Shown here: positions 37,733-50,776 of the stretch, in pieces
How the letters are laid out: each line of letters starts with the position of its first letter
Position numbering within the stretch: the first letter of the stretch is position 1
Assembly: GCA_036245805.1 (NCBI GenBank)
Contig: BTRK01000003.1
Span: forward strand, 8,060,001 to 8,124,000
Origin: Pristionchus mayeri
Lineage: Eukaryota > Nematoda > Chromadorea > Rhabditida > Neodiplogasteridae
DNA length: 64,000 nucleotides
Direction: 5' to 3'
Translations under genes and position numbers: made by a program
Notes under the pieces: generated by a model
What the model saw: only the letters and a program-made list of their open reading frames with translations
Told to the model about the DNA's origin: nothing
The model's database searches: none

Positions 37733-40700
37733 CGCCATCGATCTTTTTTCCGAAGCCTCACGAGTCTTTTACAATGTTTTAAGCAGGCTCTCACCAGTCG
37801 CTTACAATTATTTACATGCCTAAAACTGGTACATGGTCCACTGACATTCCATGCGGTTTTTTAAGCAAAAATGCTTCCCAACCTGACCTCATCCCCCGCA
37901 GCGTGAGCGTTGTGAAAGGCCTCACGAGTCTTTTACAACGTTTTAAGCAGGCTCTCACCAGTCGCTTACAATTATTTACATGCCTAAAACTGGTACATGG
38001 TCCACTGACATTCCATGCGGTTTTTTAAGCAAAAATGCTTCCCAACCTGACCTCATCCCCCGCAGCGTGAGCGTTGTGAAAGGCTCATGAGGCCAAGGGC
38101 GATCCGAAAAAAGTTGGGATGGGGCGAAGCCCATCTTTTTTCGGCTCGCCCGAAGCCTCACGAGCATTTTACAACGTTTTAAGCAGGCTCTCACCAGTCG
38201 CTTACAATTATTTGCATGCCTAAAACTGGTAGGTGGTCCCCTGACATTCCATGCGATTTTTTAAGCAAAAATGCTTCCCAACCTGCTCTCATCCCCCGCA
38301 GCGTGAGCGTTGTGAAAGGCCTCACGAGCCTTTTACAACGTTTTAAGCAGGCTCTCACCAGTCGCTTACAATTATTTACATGCCTAAAACTGGTACGTGG
38401 TCCACTGACATTCCATGCGGGTTTTTAAGCAAAAATGCTTCCCAACCTGACCTCATCCCCCGCAGCGTGAGCGTTGTGAAAGGCTCATGAGGCCAAGGGC
38501 GATCCGAAAAAAGTTGGGATGGGGCGAAGCCCATCTTTTTTCGGCTCGCCCGAAGCCTCACGAGCATTCTACAACGTTTTAAGCAGGCTCTCACCAGTCG
38601 CTTACAATTATTTGCATGCCTAAAACTGGTAGGTGGTCCCCTGACATTCCATGCGATTTTTTAAGCAAAAATGCTTCCCAACCTGCTCTCATCCCCCGCA
38701 GCGTGAGCGTTGTGAAAGGCCTCACGAGCCTTTTACAACGTTTTAAGCAGGCTCTCACCAGTCGCTTACAATTATTTACATGCCTAAAACTGGTACGTGG
38801 TCCACTGACATTCCATGCGGGTTTTTAAGCAAAAATGCTTCCCAACCTGCTCTCATCCCCCGTAGCGTGAGCGTTGTGAAAGGCCTCACGAGTCTTTTAC
38901 AACGTTTTAAGCAGGCTCTCACCAGTCGCTTACAATTATTTACATGCCTAAAACTGGTACATGGTCCACTGACATTCCATGCGGTTTTTTAAGCAAAAAT
39001 GCTTCCCAACCTGACCTCATCCCCCGCAGCGTGAGCGTTGTGAAAGGCTCATGAGGCCAAGGGCGATCCGAAAAAAAGTTGGGATGGGGCGAAGCCCATC
39101 TTTTTTCGGCTCGCCCGAAGCCTCACGAGCATTTTACAACGTTTTAAGCAGGCTCTCACCAGTCGCTTACAATTATTTACATGCCTAAAACTGGTACATG
39201 GTCCACTGACATTCCATGCGGTTTTTTAAGCAAAAATGCTTCCCAACCTGACCTCATCCCCCGCAGCGTGAGCGTTGTGAAAGGCTCATGAGGCCAAGGG
39301 CGATCCGAAAAAAGTTGGGATGGGGCGAAGCCCATCTTTTTTCGGCTCGCCCGAAGCCTCACGAGCATTTTACAACGTTTTAAGCAGGCTCTCACCAGTC
39401 GCTTACAATTATTTGCATGCCTAAAACTGGTAGGTGGTCCCCTGACATTCCATGCGATTTTTTAAGCAAAAATGCTTCCCAACCTGCTCTCATCCCCCGC
39501 AGCGTGAGCGTTGTGAAAGGCCTCACGAGCCTTTTACAACGTTTTAAGCAGGCTCTCACCAGTCGCTTACAATTATTTACATGCCTAAAACTGGTACGTG
39601 GTCCACTGACATTCCATGCGGGTTTTTAAGCAAAAATGCTTCCCAACCTGCTCTCATCCCCCGTAGCGTGAGCGTTGTGAAAGGCCTCACGAGTCTTTTA
39701 CAACGTTTTAAGCAGGCTCTCACCAGTCGCTTACAATTATTTACATGCCTAAAACTGGTACATGGTCCACTGACATTCCATGCGGTTTTTTAAGCAAAAA
39801 TGCTTCCCAACCTGACCTCATCCCCTGCAGCGTGAGCGTTGTGAAAGGCTCATGAGGCCAAGGGCGATCCGAAAAAAAGTTGTGATGGGGCGAAGCCCAT
39901 CTTTTTTCGGCTCGCCCGAAGCCTCACGAGCATTTTACAACGTTTTAAGCAGGCTCTCACCAGTCGCTTACAATTATTTACATGCCTAAAACTGGTACAT
40001 GGTCCACTGACATTCCATGCGGTTTTTTAAGCAAAAATGCTTCCCAACCTGACCTCATCCCCCGCAGCGTGAGCGTTGTGAAAGGCTCATGAGGCCAAGG
40101 GCGATCCGAAAAAAAGTTGGGATGGGGCGAAGCCCATCTTTTTTCGGCGCGCCCGAAGCCTCACGAGCATTTTACAACGTTTTAAGCAGGCTCTCACCAG
40201 TCGCTTACAATTATTTGCATGCCTAAAACTGGTAGGTGGTCCCCTGACATTCCATGCGATTTTTTAAGCAAAAATGCTTCCCAACCTGCTCTCATCCCCC
40301 GCAGCGTGAGCGTTGTGAAAGGCCTCACGAGTCTTTTACAACGTTTTAAGCAGGCTCTCACCAGTCGCTTACAATTATTTACATGCCTAAAACTGGTACG
40401 TGGTCCACTGACATTCCATGCGGGTTTTTAAGCAAAAATGCTTCCCAACCTGCTCTCATCCCCCGTAGCGTGAGCGTTGTGAAAGGCCTCACGAGTCTTT
40501 TACAACGTTTTAAGCAGGCTCTCACCAGTCGCTTACAATTATTTACATGCCTAAAACTGGTACATGGTCCACTGACATTCCATGCGGTTTTTTAAGCAAA
40601 AATGCTTCCCAACCTGACCTCATCCCCCGCAGCGTGAGCGTTGTGAAAGGCTCATGAGGCCAAGGGCGATCCGAAAAAAAGTTGGGATGGGGCGAAGCCC

Positions 40701-43700
40701 ATCTTTTTTCGGCTCGCCCGAAGCCTCACGAGCATTTTACAACGTTTTAAGCAGGCTCTCACCAGTCGCTTACAATTATTTGCATGCCTAAAACTGGTAG
40801 GTGGTCCCCTGACATTCCATGCGATTTTTTAAGCAAAAATGCTTCCCAACCTGACCTCATGCCCCGCAGCGTGAGCGTTGTGAAAGGCTCATGAGGCCAA
40901 GGGCGATCCGAAAAAAAGTTGGGATGGGGCGAAGCCCATCTTTTTTCGGCTCGCCCGAAGCCTCACGAGTCTTTTACAACGTTTTAAGCAGGCTCTCACC
41001 AGTCGCTTACAATTATTTACATGCCTAAAACTGGTACGTGGTCCACTGACATTCCATGCGGGTTTTTAAGCAAAAATGCTTCCCAACCTGCTCTCATCCC
41101 CCGTAGCGTGAGCGTTGTGAAAGGCCTCACGAGTCTTTTACAACGTTTTAAGCAGGCTCTCACCAGTCGCTTACAATTATTTACATGCCTAAAACTGGTA
41201 CATGGTCCCCTGACATTCCATGCGATTTTTTAAGCAAAAATGCTTCCCAACCTGACCTCATGCCCCGCAGCGTGAGCGTTGTGAAAGGCTCATGAGGCCA
41301 AGGGCGATCCGAAAAAAAGTTGGGATGGGGCGAAGCCCATCTTTTTTCGGCTCGCCCGAAGCCTCACGAGTCTTTTACAACGTTTTAAGCAGGCTCTCAC
41401 CAGTCGCTTACAATTATTTACATGCCTAAAACTGGTACGTGGTCCACTGACATTCCATGCGGGTTTTTAAGCAAAAATGCTTCCCAACCTGCTCTCATCC
41501 CCCGTAGCGTGAGCGTTGTGAAAGGCCTCACGAGTCTTTTACAACGTTTTAAGCAGGCTCTCACCAGTCGCTTACAATTATTTACATGCCTAAAACTGGT
41601 ACATGGTCCACTGACATTCCATGCGGTTTTTTAAGCAAAAATGCTTCCCAACCTGACCTCATCCCCCGCAGCGTGAGCGTTGTGAAAGGCTCATGAGGCC
41701 AAGGGCGATCCGAAAAAAAGTTGGGATGGGGCGAAGCCCATCTTTTTTCGGCTCGCCCGAAGCCTCACGAGCATTTTACAACGTTTTAAGCAGGCTCTCA
41801 CCAGTCGCTTACAATTATTTGCATGCCTAAAACTGGTAGGTGGTCCCCTGACATTCCATGCGATTTTTTAAGCAAAAATGCTTCCCAACCTGACCTCATG
41901 CCCCGCAGCGTGAGCGTTGTGAAAGGCTCATGAGGCCAAGGGCGATCCGAAAAAAAGTTGGGATGGGGCGAAGCCCATCTTTTTTCGGCTCGCCCGAAGC
42001 CTCACGAGTCTTTTACAACGTTTTAAGCAGGCTCTCACCAGTCGCTTACAATTATTTACATGCCTAAAACTGGTACGTGGTCCACTGACATTCCATGCGG
42101 GTTTTTAAGCAAAAATGCTTCCCAACCTGCTCTCATCCCCCGTAGCGTGAGCGTTGTGAAAGGCCTCACGAGTCTTTTACAACGTTTTAAGCAGGCTCTC
42201 ACCAGTCGCTTACAATTATTTACATGCCTAAAACTGGTACATGGTCCACTGACATTCCATGCGGTTTTTTAAGCAAAAATGCTTCCCAACCTGACCTCAT
42301 CCCCCGCAGCGTGAGCGTTGTGAAAGGCTCATGAGGCCAAGGGCGATCCGAAAAAAAGTTGTGATGGGGCGAAGCCCATCTTTTTTCGGCTCGCCCGAAG
42401 CCTCACGAGCATTTTACAACGTTTTAAGCAGGCTCTCACCAGTCGCTTACAATTATTTACATGCCTAAAACTGGTACATGGTCCACTGACATTCCATGCG
42501 GTTTTTTAAGCAAAAATGCTTCCCAACCTGACCTCATCCCCCGCAGCGTGAGCGTTGTGAAAGGCTCATGAGGCCAAGGGCGATCCGAAAAAAAGTTGGG
42601 ATGGGGCGAAGCCCATCTTTTTTCGGCGCGCCCGAAGCCTCACGAGCATTTTACAACGTTTTAAGCAGGCTCTCACCAGTCGCTTACAATTATTTGCATG
42701 CCTAAAACTGGTAGGTGGTCCCCTGACATTCCATGCGATTTTTTAAGCAAAAATGCTTCCCAACCTGCTCTCATCCCCCGCAGCGTGAGCGTTGTGAAAG
42801 GCCTCACGAGTCTTTTACAACGTTTTAAGCAGGCTCTCACCAGTCGCTTACAATTATTTACATGCCTAAAACTGGTACGTGGTCCACTGACATTCCATGC
42901 GGGTTTTTAAGCAAAAATGCTTCCCAACCTGCTCTCATCCCCCGTAGCGTGAGCGTTGTGAAAGGCCTCACGAGTCTTTTACAACGTTTTAAGCAGGCTC
43001 TCACCAGTCGCTTACAATTATTTACATGCCTAAAACTGGTACATGGTCCACTGACATTCCATGCGGTTTTTTAAGCAAAAATGCTTCCCAACCTGACCTC
43101 ATCCCCCGCAGCGTGAGCGTTGTGAAAGGCTCATGAGGCCAAGGGCGATCCGAAAAAAAGTTGGGATGGGGCGAAGCCCATCTTTTTTCGGCTCGCCCGA
43201 AGCCTCACGAGCATTTTACAACGTTTTAAGCAGGCTCTCACCAGTCGCTTACAATTATTTGCATGCCTAAAACTGGTAGGTGGTCCCCTGACATTCCATG
43301 CGATTTTTTAAGCAAAAATGCTTCCCAACCTGACCTCATGCCCCGCAGCGTGAGCGTTGTGAAAGGCTCATGAGGCCAAGGGCGATCCGAAAAAAAGTTG
43401 GGATGGGGCGAAGCCCATCTTTTTTCGGCTCGCCCGAAGCCTCACGAGTCTTTTACAACGTTTTAAGCAGGCTCTCACCAGTCGCTTACAATTATTTACA
43501 TGCCTAAAACTGGTACGTGGTCCACTGACATTCCATGCGGGTTTTTAAGCAAAAATGCTTCCCAACCTGCTCTCATCCCCCGTAGCGTGAGCGTTGTGAA
43601 AGGCCTCACGAGTCTTTTACAACGTTTTAAGCAGGCTCTCACCAGTCGCTTACAATTATTTACATGCCTAAAACTGGTACATGGTCCACTGACATTCCAT

Positions 43701-46336
43701 GCGGTTTTTTAAGCAAAAATGCTTCCCAACCTGACCTCATCCCCCGCAGCGTGAGCGTTGTGAAAGGCTCATGAGGCCAAGGGCGATCCGAAAAAAAGTT
43801 GGGATGGGGCGAAGCCCATCTTTTTTCGGCGCGCCCGAAGCCTCACGAGCATTTTACAACGTTTTAAGCAGGCTCTCACCAGTCGCTTACAATTATTTGC
43901 ATGCCTAAAACTGGTAGGTGGTCCCCTGACATTCCATGCGATTTTTTAAGCAAAAATGCTTCCCAACCTGCTCTCATCCCCCGCAGCGTGAGCGTTGTGA
44001 AAGGCCTCACGAGTCTTTTACAACGTTTTAAGCAGGCTCTCACCAGTCGCTTACAATTATTTACATGCCTAAAACTGGTACGTGGTCCACTGACATTCCA
44101 TGCGGGTTTTTAAGCAAAAATGCTTCCCAACCTGCTCTCATCCCCCGTAGCGTGAGCGTTGTGAAAGGCCTCACGAGTCTTTTACAACGTTTTAAGCAGG
44201 CTCTCATCAGTCGCTTACAATTATTTACATGCCTAAAACTGGTACATGGTCCACTGACATTCCATGCGGTTTTTTAAGCAAAAATGCTTCCCAACCTGAC
44301 CTCATCCCCCGCAGCGTGAGCGTTGTGAAAGGCTCATGAGGCCAAGGGCGATCCGAAAAAAAGTTGGGATGGGGCGAAGCCCATCTTTTTTCGGCTCGCC
44401 CGAAGCCTCACGAGCATTTTACAACGTTTTAAGCAGGCTCTCACCAGTCGCTTACAATTATTTGCATGCCTAAAACTGGTAGGTGGTCCCCTGACATTCC
44501 ATGCGATTTTTTAAGCAAAAATGCTTCCCAACCTGACCTCATGCCCCGCAGCGTGAGCGTTGTGAAAGGATCATGAGGCCAAGGGCGATCCGAAAAAAAG
44601 TTGGGATGGGGCGAAGCCCATCTTTTTTCGGCTCGCCCGAAGCCTCACGAGTCTTTTACAACGTTTTAAGCAGGCTCTCACCAGTCGCTTACAATTATTT
44701 ACATGCCTAAAACTGGTACGTGGTCCACTGACATTCCATGCGGGTTTTTAAGCAAAAATGCTTCCCAACCTGCTCTCATCCCCCGTAGCGTGAGCGTTGT
44801 GAAAGGCCTCACGAGTCTTTTACAACGTTTTAAGCAGGCTCTCACCAGTCGCTTACAATTATTTACATGCCTAAAACTGGTACATGGTCCACTGACATTC
44901 CATGCGGTTTTTTAAGCAAAAATGCTTCCCAACCTGACCTCATCCCCCGCAGCGTGAGCGTTGTGAAAGGCTCATGAGGCCAAGGGCGATCCGAAAAAAA
45001 GTTGGGATGGGGCGAAGCCCATCTTTTTTCGGCTCGCCCGAAGCCTCACGAGCATTTTACAACGTTTTAAGCAGGCTCTCACCAGTCGCTTACAATTATT
45101 TGCATGCCTAAAACTGGTAGGTGGTCCCCTGACATTCCATGCGATTTTTTAAGCAAAAATGCTTCCCAACCTGACCTCATGCCCCGCAGCGTGAGCGTTG
45201 TGAAAGGCTCATGAGGCCAAGGGCGATCCGAAAAAAAGTTGGGATGGGGCGAAGCCCATCTTTTTTCGGCTCGCCCGAAGCCTCACGAGTCTTTTACAAC
45301 GTTTTAAGCAGGCTCTCACCAGTCGCTTACAATTATTTACATGCCTAAAACTGGTACGTGGTCCACTGACATTCCATGCGGGTTTTTAAGCAAAAATGCT
45401 TCCCAACCTGCTCTCATCCCCCGTAGCGTGAGCGTTGTGAAAGGCCTCACGAGTCTTTTACAACGTTTTAAGCAGGCTCTCACCAGTCGCTTACAATTAT
45501 TTACATGCCTAAAACTGGTACATGGTCCACTGACATTCCATGCGGTTTTTTAAGCAAAAATGCTTCCCAACCTGACCTCATCCCCCGCAGCGTGAGCGTT
45601 GTGAAAGGCTCATGAGGCCAAGGGCGATCCGAAAAAAAGTTGGGATGGGGCGAAGCCCATCTTTTTTCGGCTCGCCCGAAGCCTCACGAGCATTTTACAA
45701 CGTTTTAAGCAGGCTCTCACCAGTCGCTTACAATTATTTGCATGCCTAAAACTGGTAGGTGGTCCCCTGACATTCCATGCGATTTTTTAAGCAAAAATGC
45801 TTCCCAACCTGACCTCATGCCCCGCAGCGTGAGCGTTGTGAAAGGCTCATGAGGCCAAGGGCGATCCGAAAAAAAGTTGGGATGGGGCGAAGCCCATCTT
45901 TTTTCGGCTCGCCCGAAGCCTCACGAGCATTTTACAACGTTTTAAGCAGGCTCTCACCAGTCGCTTACAATTATTTGCATGCCTAAAACTGGTAGGTGGT
46001 CCCCTGACATTCCATGCGATTTTTTAAGCAAAAATGCTTCCCAACCTGACCTCATCCCCCGCAGCGTGAGCGTTGTGAAAGGCTCATGAGGCCAAGGGCG
46101 ATCCGAAAAAAAGTTGGGATGGGGCGAAGCCCATCTTTTTTCGGCTCGCCCGAAGCCTCACGAGCATTTTACAACGTTTTAAGCAGGCTCTCACCAGTCG
46201 CTTACAATTATTTGCATGCCTAAAACTGGTACATGGTCCACTGACATTCCATGCGGGTTTTTAAGCAAAAATGCTTCCCAACCTGCTCTCATCCCCCGCA
46301 GCGTAAGCGTTGTGAAAGGCTCGTGAGGCCGATCAG
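37733..46336. repeat. Satellite array, higher-order, 164/237-bp units
   Basis: 42 monomers were counted from the ATGCCTAAAACTGG anchor (37,816 to 46,216). Spacings are 164 bp (18 times) or 236-237 bp (23 times). The long unit has an extra 73-bp block with CGATCCGAAAAAAAGTTGGG...GGGCGAAGCCC...TTTTTTCGG, a strong hairpin. Three monomer types differ at fixed sites: GGTACATGG...GCGGTTTT (a), GGTAGGTGGTCCCC...GCGATTTT (b) and GGTACGTGG...GCGGGTTT (c). They recur mainly as b-c-a, giving 638-bp (two long, one short) and 802-bp (two long, two short) super-repeats. The many 70-codon open frames in it come from repetition and are not genes. Confidence 0.97.
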
Positions 46337-46612
46337 AACTCACCCGGTCATGTCTTCTTAACAATTGTAGCAGAAATTTAATTTTTGTATTCTTAGCAGA
46401 AAACGCACAACAGAGTCAGTGAACTGCTGTATTTTGTGTTATTTTGGTCCTCCTCTCCAATCAAAAATCACATTAGCATTTTTTTTGTAATAATATCGGT
46501 GAAATGCCTCTCATATTGTCTAAAAATTTGTGATTGTCTAATTGAAGCTCGCTAGTGGCCAGAATACATCTTGTGGTCTTGTTATGGCGACTGATATTCA
46601 CATAGAGGAAAC

Positions 46613-48015
46613 TGTGAATTTGAGTGTCTCAAATAATTCTGAAACCTATTCCAGACGGGTTCGCGTTCTCTCAAGAGGAACACGGCCCGATCTCTCAACA
46701 CGACATGGTGCGCAATGCGGATTCGACGCAGCCCAAGCCATCCGGAAGATGAGCAAGAGAGTTCTTGTCTGAGTCTCTCGATATCACGTGCTCTCTCGTT
46801 CTCTCTGATCGGCGAGAGAGTATGGAGATTGATGAGAGTAACGCGAGCAGAACCCTCTCCCTCCTTCCTATACTCCCCCGGTCTGATCCCATCTTGTATT
46901 GCTTCACTTTTGATGACGATTTATCTATTTCACAGATTTTTTTATTGAGAACCACCTTTAGTTGCTCTTAAATCGACTAATAGTAGCGGTAGCGGGTAGT
47001 AGTGGATCAGGCCAGGGAACCAGTCATTCAGATAATTATTGTTATAGGTGTGTTAATATGCTAATTATATGGCTAGTGTGAGGCCCCGCTTTGTACAGCG
47101 CGCGTTCTTTGTTAGAGTCCCTTCCTACTTGTTGATCTTCTAGTTCGGAGTCCATCTACGAGTCCTCTCTCCCCCGCCATAGCACACCGACTTAAAACTG
47201 CACTTTTCCCAATGATCCCAAAGTTGCATCGAAGTTCCCACGTTGTCTCGCACTGCCTCCACACCACAAATTAGAATTGAAGTTGCATATCCGGATCGAA
47301 TAAATAAGAGCCATGTAATCAAAGTAATGTAATGATAATTGTTTGTCTAGTATTTCCCCGTTGTATCACCGTAGAATTTGATAAACGGATAAATAATTTA
47401 TGCATGCCTCATGAGGCTGTATTACGCTGAGTTCGTCAGAGGTTCTTTAGAATGGTTTCAAATTTCTAGCTATTCCAATCTCAAATCTCTTATTTAATCA
47501 TTTGCATAGAATGCACAATATACCAAATAGTTTCTTTGCCGTTTCACTGTACTCAATGGAGAATCAGATCTGCAACTTCCGGGTTTCAAGTATGAAGCAT
47601 ATTCCGAAGGTGTTCTCTCGCTTCAGCAACGCACGTGTTATGAATGAAATGCAAATTTGCACATAATCATTGCTCAACTACCGCATCTCGTGCTACCGTA
47701 CCTTCTGGTCCATCTCGTGCCGTAGATGAGATATGCTAGCGACGATCTGGAAAATTATCTTTAATGCTCGAGCTTTAACGATTAGTGCATCTAATATTTG
47801 AATTTGTGGGTAAATGGAGATAGTTTCGAATTTGCGAGAAAGAATATTCACAGCTCTCCAGTTTTGATTTGTGGATTGTTTTACAAAGGAAGTACCATAA
47901 GGCCATCAATGCAAATTCGAACTGAGTTTTATGAAACAATGCTGCGGCACTACACCTGGTTCCGCCAAAATGAAAAGTCGTACTTTCATTGCAAATTTCG
48001 CACCTGATGAAAGTT
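46613..48015 (+). pseudogene. Duplicate of flippase last exon and 3' UTR
   Basis: It matches 33,170-34,835 almost base for base. The exon copy (46,655-46,752) keeps the TATTCCAG acceptor, length 98 nt and stop. It differs from exon 39 at four positions, all third-codon and silent (GAG/GAA, TCG/TCT, CAG/CAA, GTT/GTG). The preceding exons are absent, so it cannot make a flippase by itself. It lacks the TTAA insert present at 33,518. Confidence 0.9.
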
Positions 48016-48017
48016 AA

Positions 48018-48900
48018 AGGAGGAGTAAACTCAAAATTAATTTGCATTTTATTGCGATATTAGCGATATTGCATTTTCAAGCAAAAATATACCTACCTTC
48101 CGGATGGATGAGGACCCTAAGCTCAAACTTTTTTGACATATCTTGGTCCGTTCTACTAGATTTTCCCAGAAAATTGGGAATTCGGATCGTTAAGGAAAAG
48201 TAGCATGTGCCTAAACATGAGAAAAATCGAGATGATAAAAATCGATTTTTTCGAATTGAGATAATGTCCGTTTTGTGCACGTTATATGTTTGCCCTATCA
48301 AAGTGTAGCTAAAAAATGACTAGACTTAATCGTAGTTCACAGTGGATCGCCTAAAAATAGACATATTTTCTAAAAAATCACTACCTTTCCTCTTCTGTGA
48401 TTCAGGAGACCCCTTTGAGACACGAATTTTTTTCATGAGAAGTTGGTCCCTAGGGTATCTTCATGAGGAATCTAATAATGGTGATTAAAATGACACACAT
48501 TGAAAAACCTTTTCAGGGCAGAAATTTTTATTTTTCAAATTACCCTAACTTTTTCCACAGATGAGCTATCTTTTCACTTCCAACTGTAAAAATGCTTACC
48601 TCGTCGAGATCTTTCAGAATTACTATACATTTATGATGTTTGGATGAGCCGTTCAAAAAATGCAAAAACCGACCACCCAGGTTCAGCGCGGCACACGAAA
48701 TGAGGGGTAAGAGATACGGCTTCCTAAGGTCGATTTTCGAACTCTCCGTGAAAAGTTACCCCTAGGGGCATCGTAAAATCAGAACTTTATTTTTCGCTGT
48801 ACGGCTTATAGGTCGTATTGCTCGGTTCTCTCAGATAGTCACTCTTATGTTATTTAATTCCCTGCAATTATTAATTAATTAAATAATCAACAGAATATGT
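48018..48900. other. Insertion or end of duplication; no gene seen
   Basis: Homology to 34,836 onward stops exactly at a TTAA (48,014-48,017), where the other copy has an uninterrupted TTAA (34,832-34,835). The sequence that follows begins AGGAGGAGTAAACTC, the end of the TTAA element family. I could not find the matching far end, so this may be a longer related element or a deletion starting in it. No coding block is seen to 48,900. Confidence 0.5.
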
Positions 48901-49029
48901 TAATTTAAATAGTCAAGTAATTAATATGACACAATGCAATATTTGAATCGCCCACCTTTTATGTATTGCCACTTTGCTGACGCTTTTTTGGGAGCGCAGT
49001 CTACGCCGCTGGTTGGTTGGAGTTCTTTA

Positions 49030-49032
<3 letters not shown>

Positions 49033-49100
<68 letters not shown>
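49033..49100. repeat. (TC)34 microsatellite
   Basis: There are 68 bp of perfect TC dinucleotide. It creates spurious SLSLSL and RERERE open frames on both strands. Confidence 0.98.
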
Positions 49101-49106
<6 letters not shown>

Positions 49107-50263
49107 CCGTTGGAGTTTGGGTGTTGTTTTAGTTCTCTCTGTTCCTTGGTGGAGATAGGTCGTTTGTTTATTGGGCCTGCTCGCTCTCCAATCTTCTGAC
49201 CCTGCAACTTCTGCATAAACTATCTCGCCGATTTCCTCCTGGGCGCACAATGTACAACGAAGCTGCGCAATCAAAAAATCCAATCAAAAAATGCTCAGCC
49301 GTTCGCAGAGTAACCTTTGGATATCTTTTAAGGACGAAAGTCCATCGAAAATAACACCCGTTTGTCAACTACCACAACCAAATCCGAACCGCCATTTTCG
49401 CGTTTCAAATTTGACGCATAGACAGACGACGCTCTGCCGTTTCAGTGCGACGATGTCAATGTTCTTTATTGCAGCAATACCCATAATAATCAGTTTCGTC
49501 ACTCAATCATACCAACCTTATAAGAAAAGCGGGAAAAGTGTCAAAATTCGTGCATCGTTGTTGTGGTTTCAGATGTTCCTTAAATCGTCGGACTACCGGC
49601 GCTTATCAGTCCCTCGATTTCGCCAAGTAGCCTAGTCAATTTAACAATTATTTTATATTTAAACATAGACCTGTCGACAGTCGAGGATTTGAATACTATT
49701 CAGGTGAACAGTGGGTGGCGGTAAATATGCTGCTCTTGTGAGAATTGGTCGTTTTAGACAGAAATTCGGATTCATCAATGTCGCCTATGGCTTCGTTATT
49801 TCATGGTGGTTGTGAAACATTTATGTTCTGCCCCGCATTTGATCACATCTCAAGTTGTTTTCCAAAGTGTAAAAATGCTTCTGTGAACGTCCTGCCCAAT
49901 GGTCCATTTTTTGGTTCTCATCCGGCGTAGTGCCCCCTTTTTCTACATCCCATAAAGTTTCGGAAACTCCACGGGCATTGATTCTACTATTAAATACTGT
50001 ATACTTTTCAAAAATAAATTCTCAATTTTAAATTGGGTGAGGGTTGTTTCCCGTTTCTCAAATCCCATTAGTACGTAAACGTACCAGGAGCTGTGATTCG
50101 ACACTGCCATTCTTGAGTTTAAAAAAATTCATTGAATTCTGAGACGAATCACTGTTTTTTTCCGTTTTTCATGCTCCATATGCTCGTCAAACGTACGGGA
50201 AAACAATCAAAATTGGTAAACAATTCCAATCAGCGAATGTTGAAGCAAATATCGAAATTGCAA
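49101..50263. other. No certain gene; truncated TIR relic
   Basis: A 114-codon plus-strand frame at 49,291-49,635 has one hydrophobic stretch but no recognised family or splice support. At 49,840-49,934 lies a truncated relative of the GGGGCACTA element (GGTTCTCATCCGGCGTAGTGCC end). Confidence 0.4.
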
Positions 50264-50327
50264 GGAATGGCCTATGAACATCGAGGACTCGAATTTGGGC
50301 ATCGAGACTAATATGAAGATCAAACAG
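50264..50327 (+). pseudogene. Flippase exon 6 relic
   Basis: GGAATGGCCTATGAACATCGAGG...ATGAAGATCAAACAG parallels exon 6 and its GTGAG donor. It has 64 bases against 60, so the frame is broken and the DGET motif is not encoded. Confidence 0.85.
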
Positions 50328-50700
50328 GTGAGTTCTTGCTGCGGTATCGGATAATAAGTAGGTGGATAGCCAGCATGTTTGATTATGTGTCATCTCGTTG
50401 GCATAATTATTAACAACTTCATCGCACCTTTAGCCATATTAGTGAGTCAAAAATTACTCACGACGAGTCAATCAATAATCTCACTCTCAGTCTCTACCGA
50501 ACACCTCTCCACAACCTGTCCAATTTATTTCTGCAATTAGCAGTTGATGTGATCATTTTAATATTCTCTTGAATTATCGAGATAATGCTTGTGGTGATAA
50601 ATGTTCCGCTGACAGTAGAATATCTAATTATGACTAATGTTCTGTCTACTATATAATATCGTAATCGTGAATTCCATTTTGAATCGTTCGTCATCTTCAC

Positions 50701-50776
50701 CATTATCGACTTCACGAGTGATTACGAGCGGGCGAATGTTGTGGTGAGGAGCGAGGAAAGGAAGATCGAACTTTAT
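50701..50776 (+). pseudogene. Flippase exon 18 relic
   Basis: ATTATCGACTTCACGAGTGATTACGAGCGGGCG...GTGGTGAGGAGCGAGGAAAGGAAGATCGAACT parallels exon 18 ([23 protein letters not shown]). The KGA end and donor are missing. Confidence 0.8.

Noticed and set aside
37816..46216. Dozens of identical 70-codon plus-strand frames starting MPKTG and 72-codon minus-strand frames starting MRACLKRC
   Set aside because: They are generated by repetition of the satellite monomer, overlap one another in shifted frames, have no splice or gene context, and match no family.
37733..46336. Possible CRISPR-like array
   Set aside because: Units are 164-237 bp with no unique spacers, and the surroundings are eukaryotic with introns. 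It is a satellite.
49033..49216. SLSLSL / RERERE repeat proteins
   Set aside because: Translations of the (TC)34 microsatellite only.
49291..49635. 114-codon frame with one hydrophobic segment
   Set aside because: No similarity recognised, no splice signals or duplicate. It could be chance in open AT-balanced DNA.
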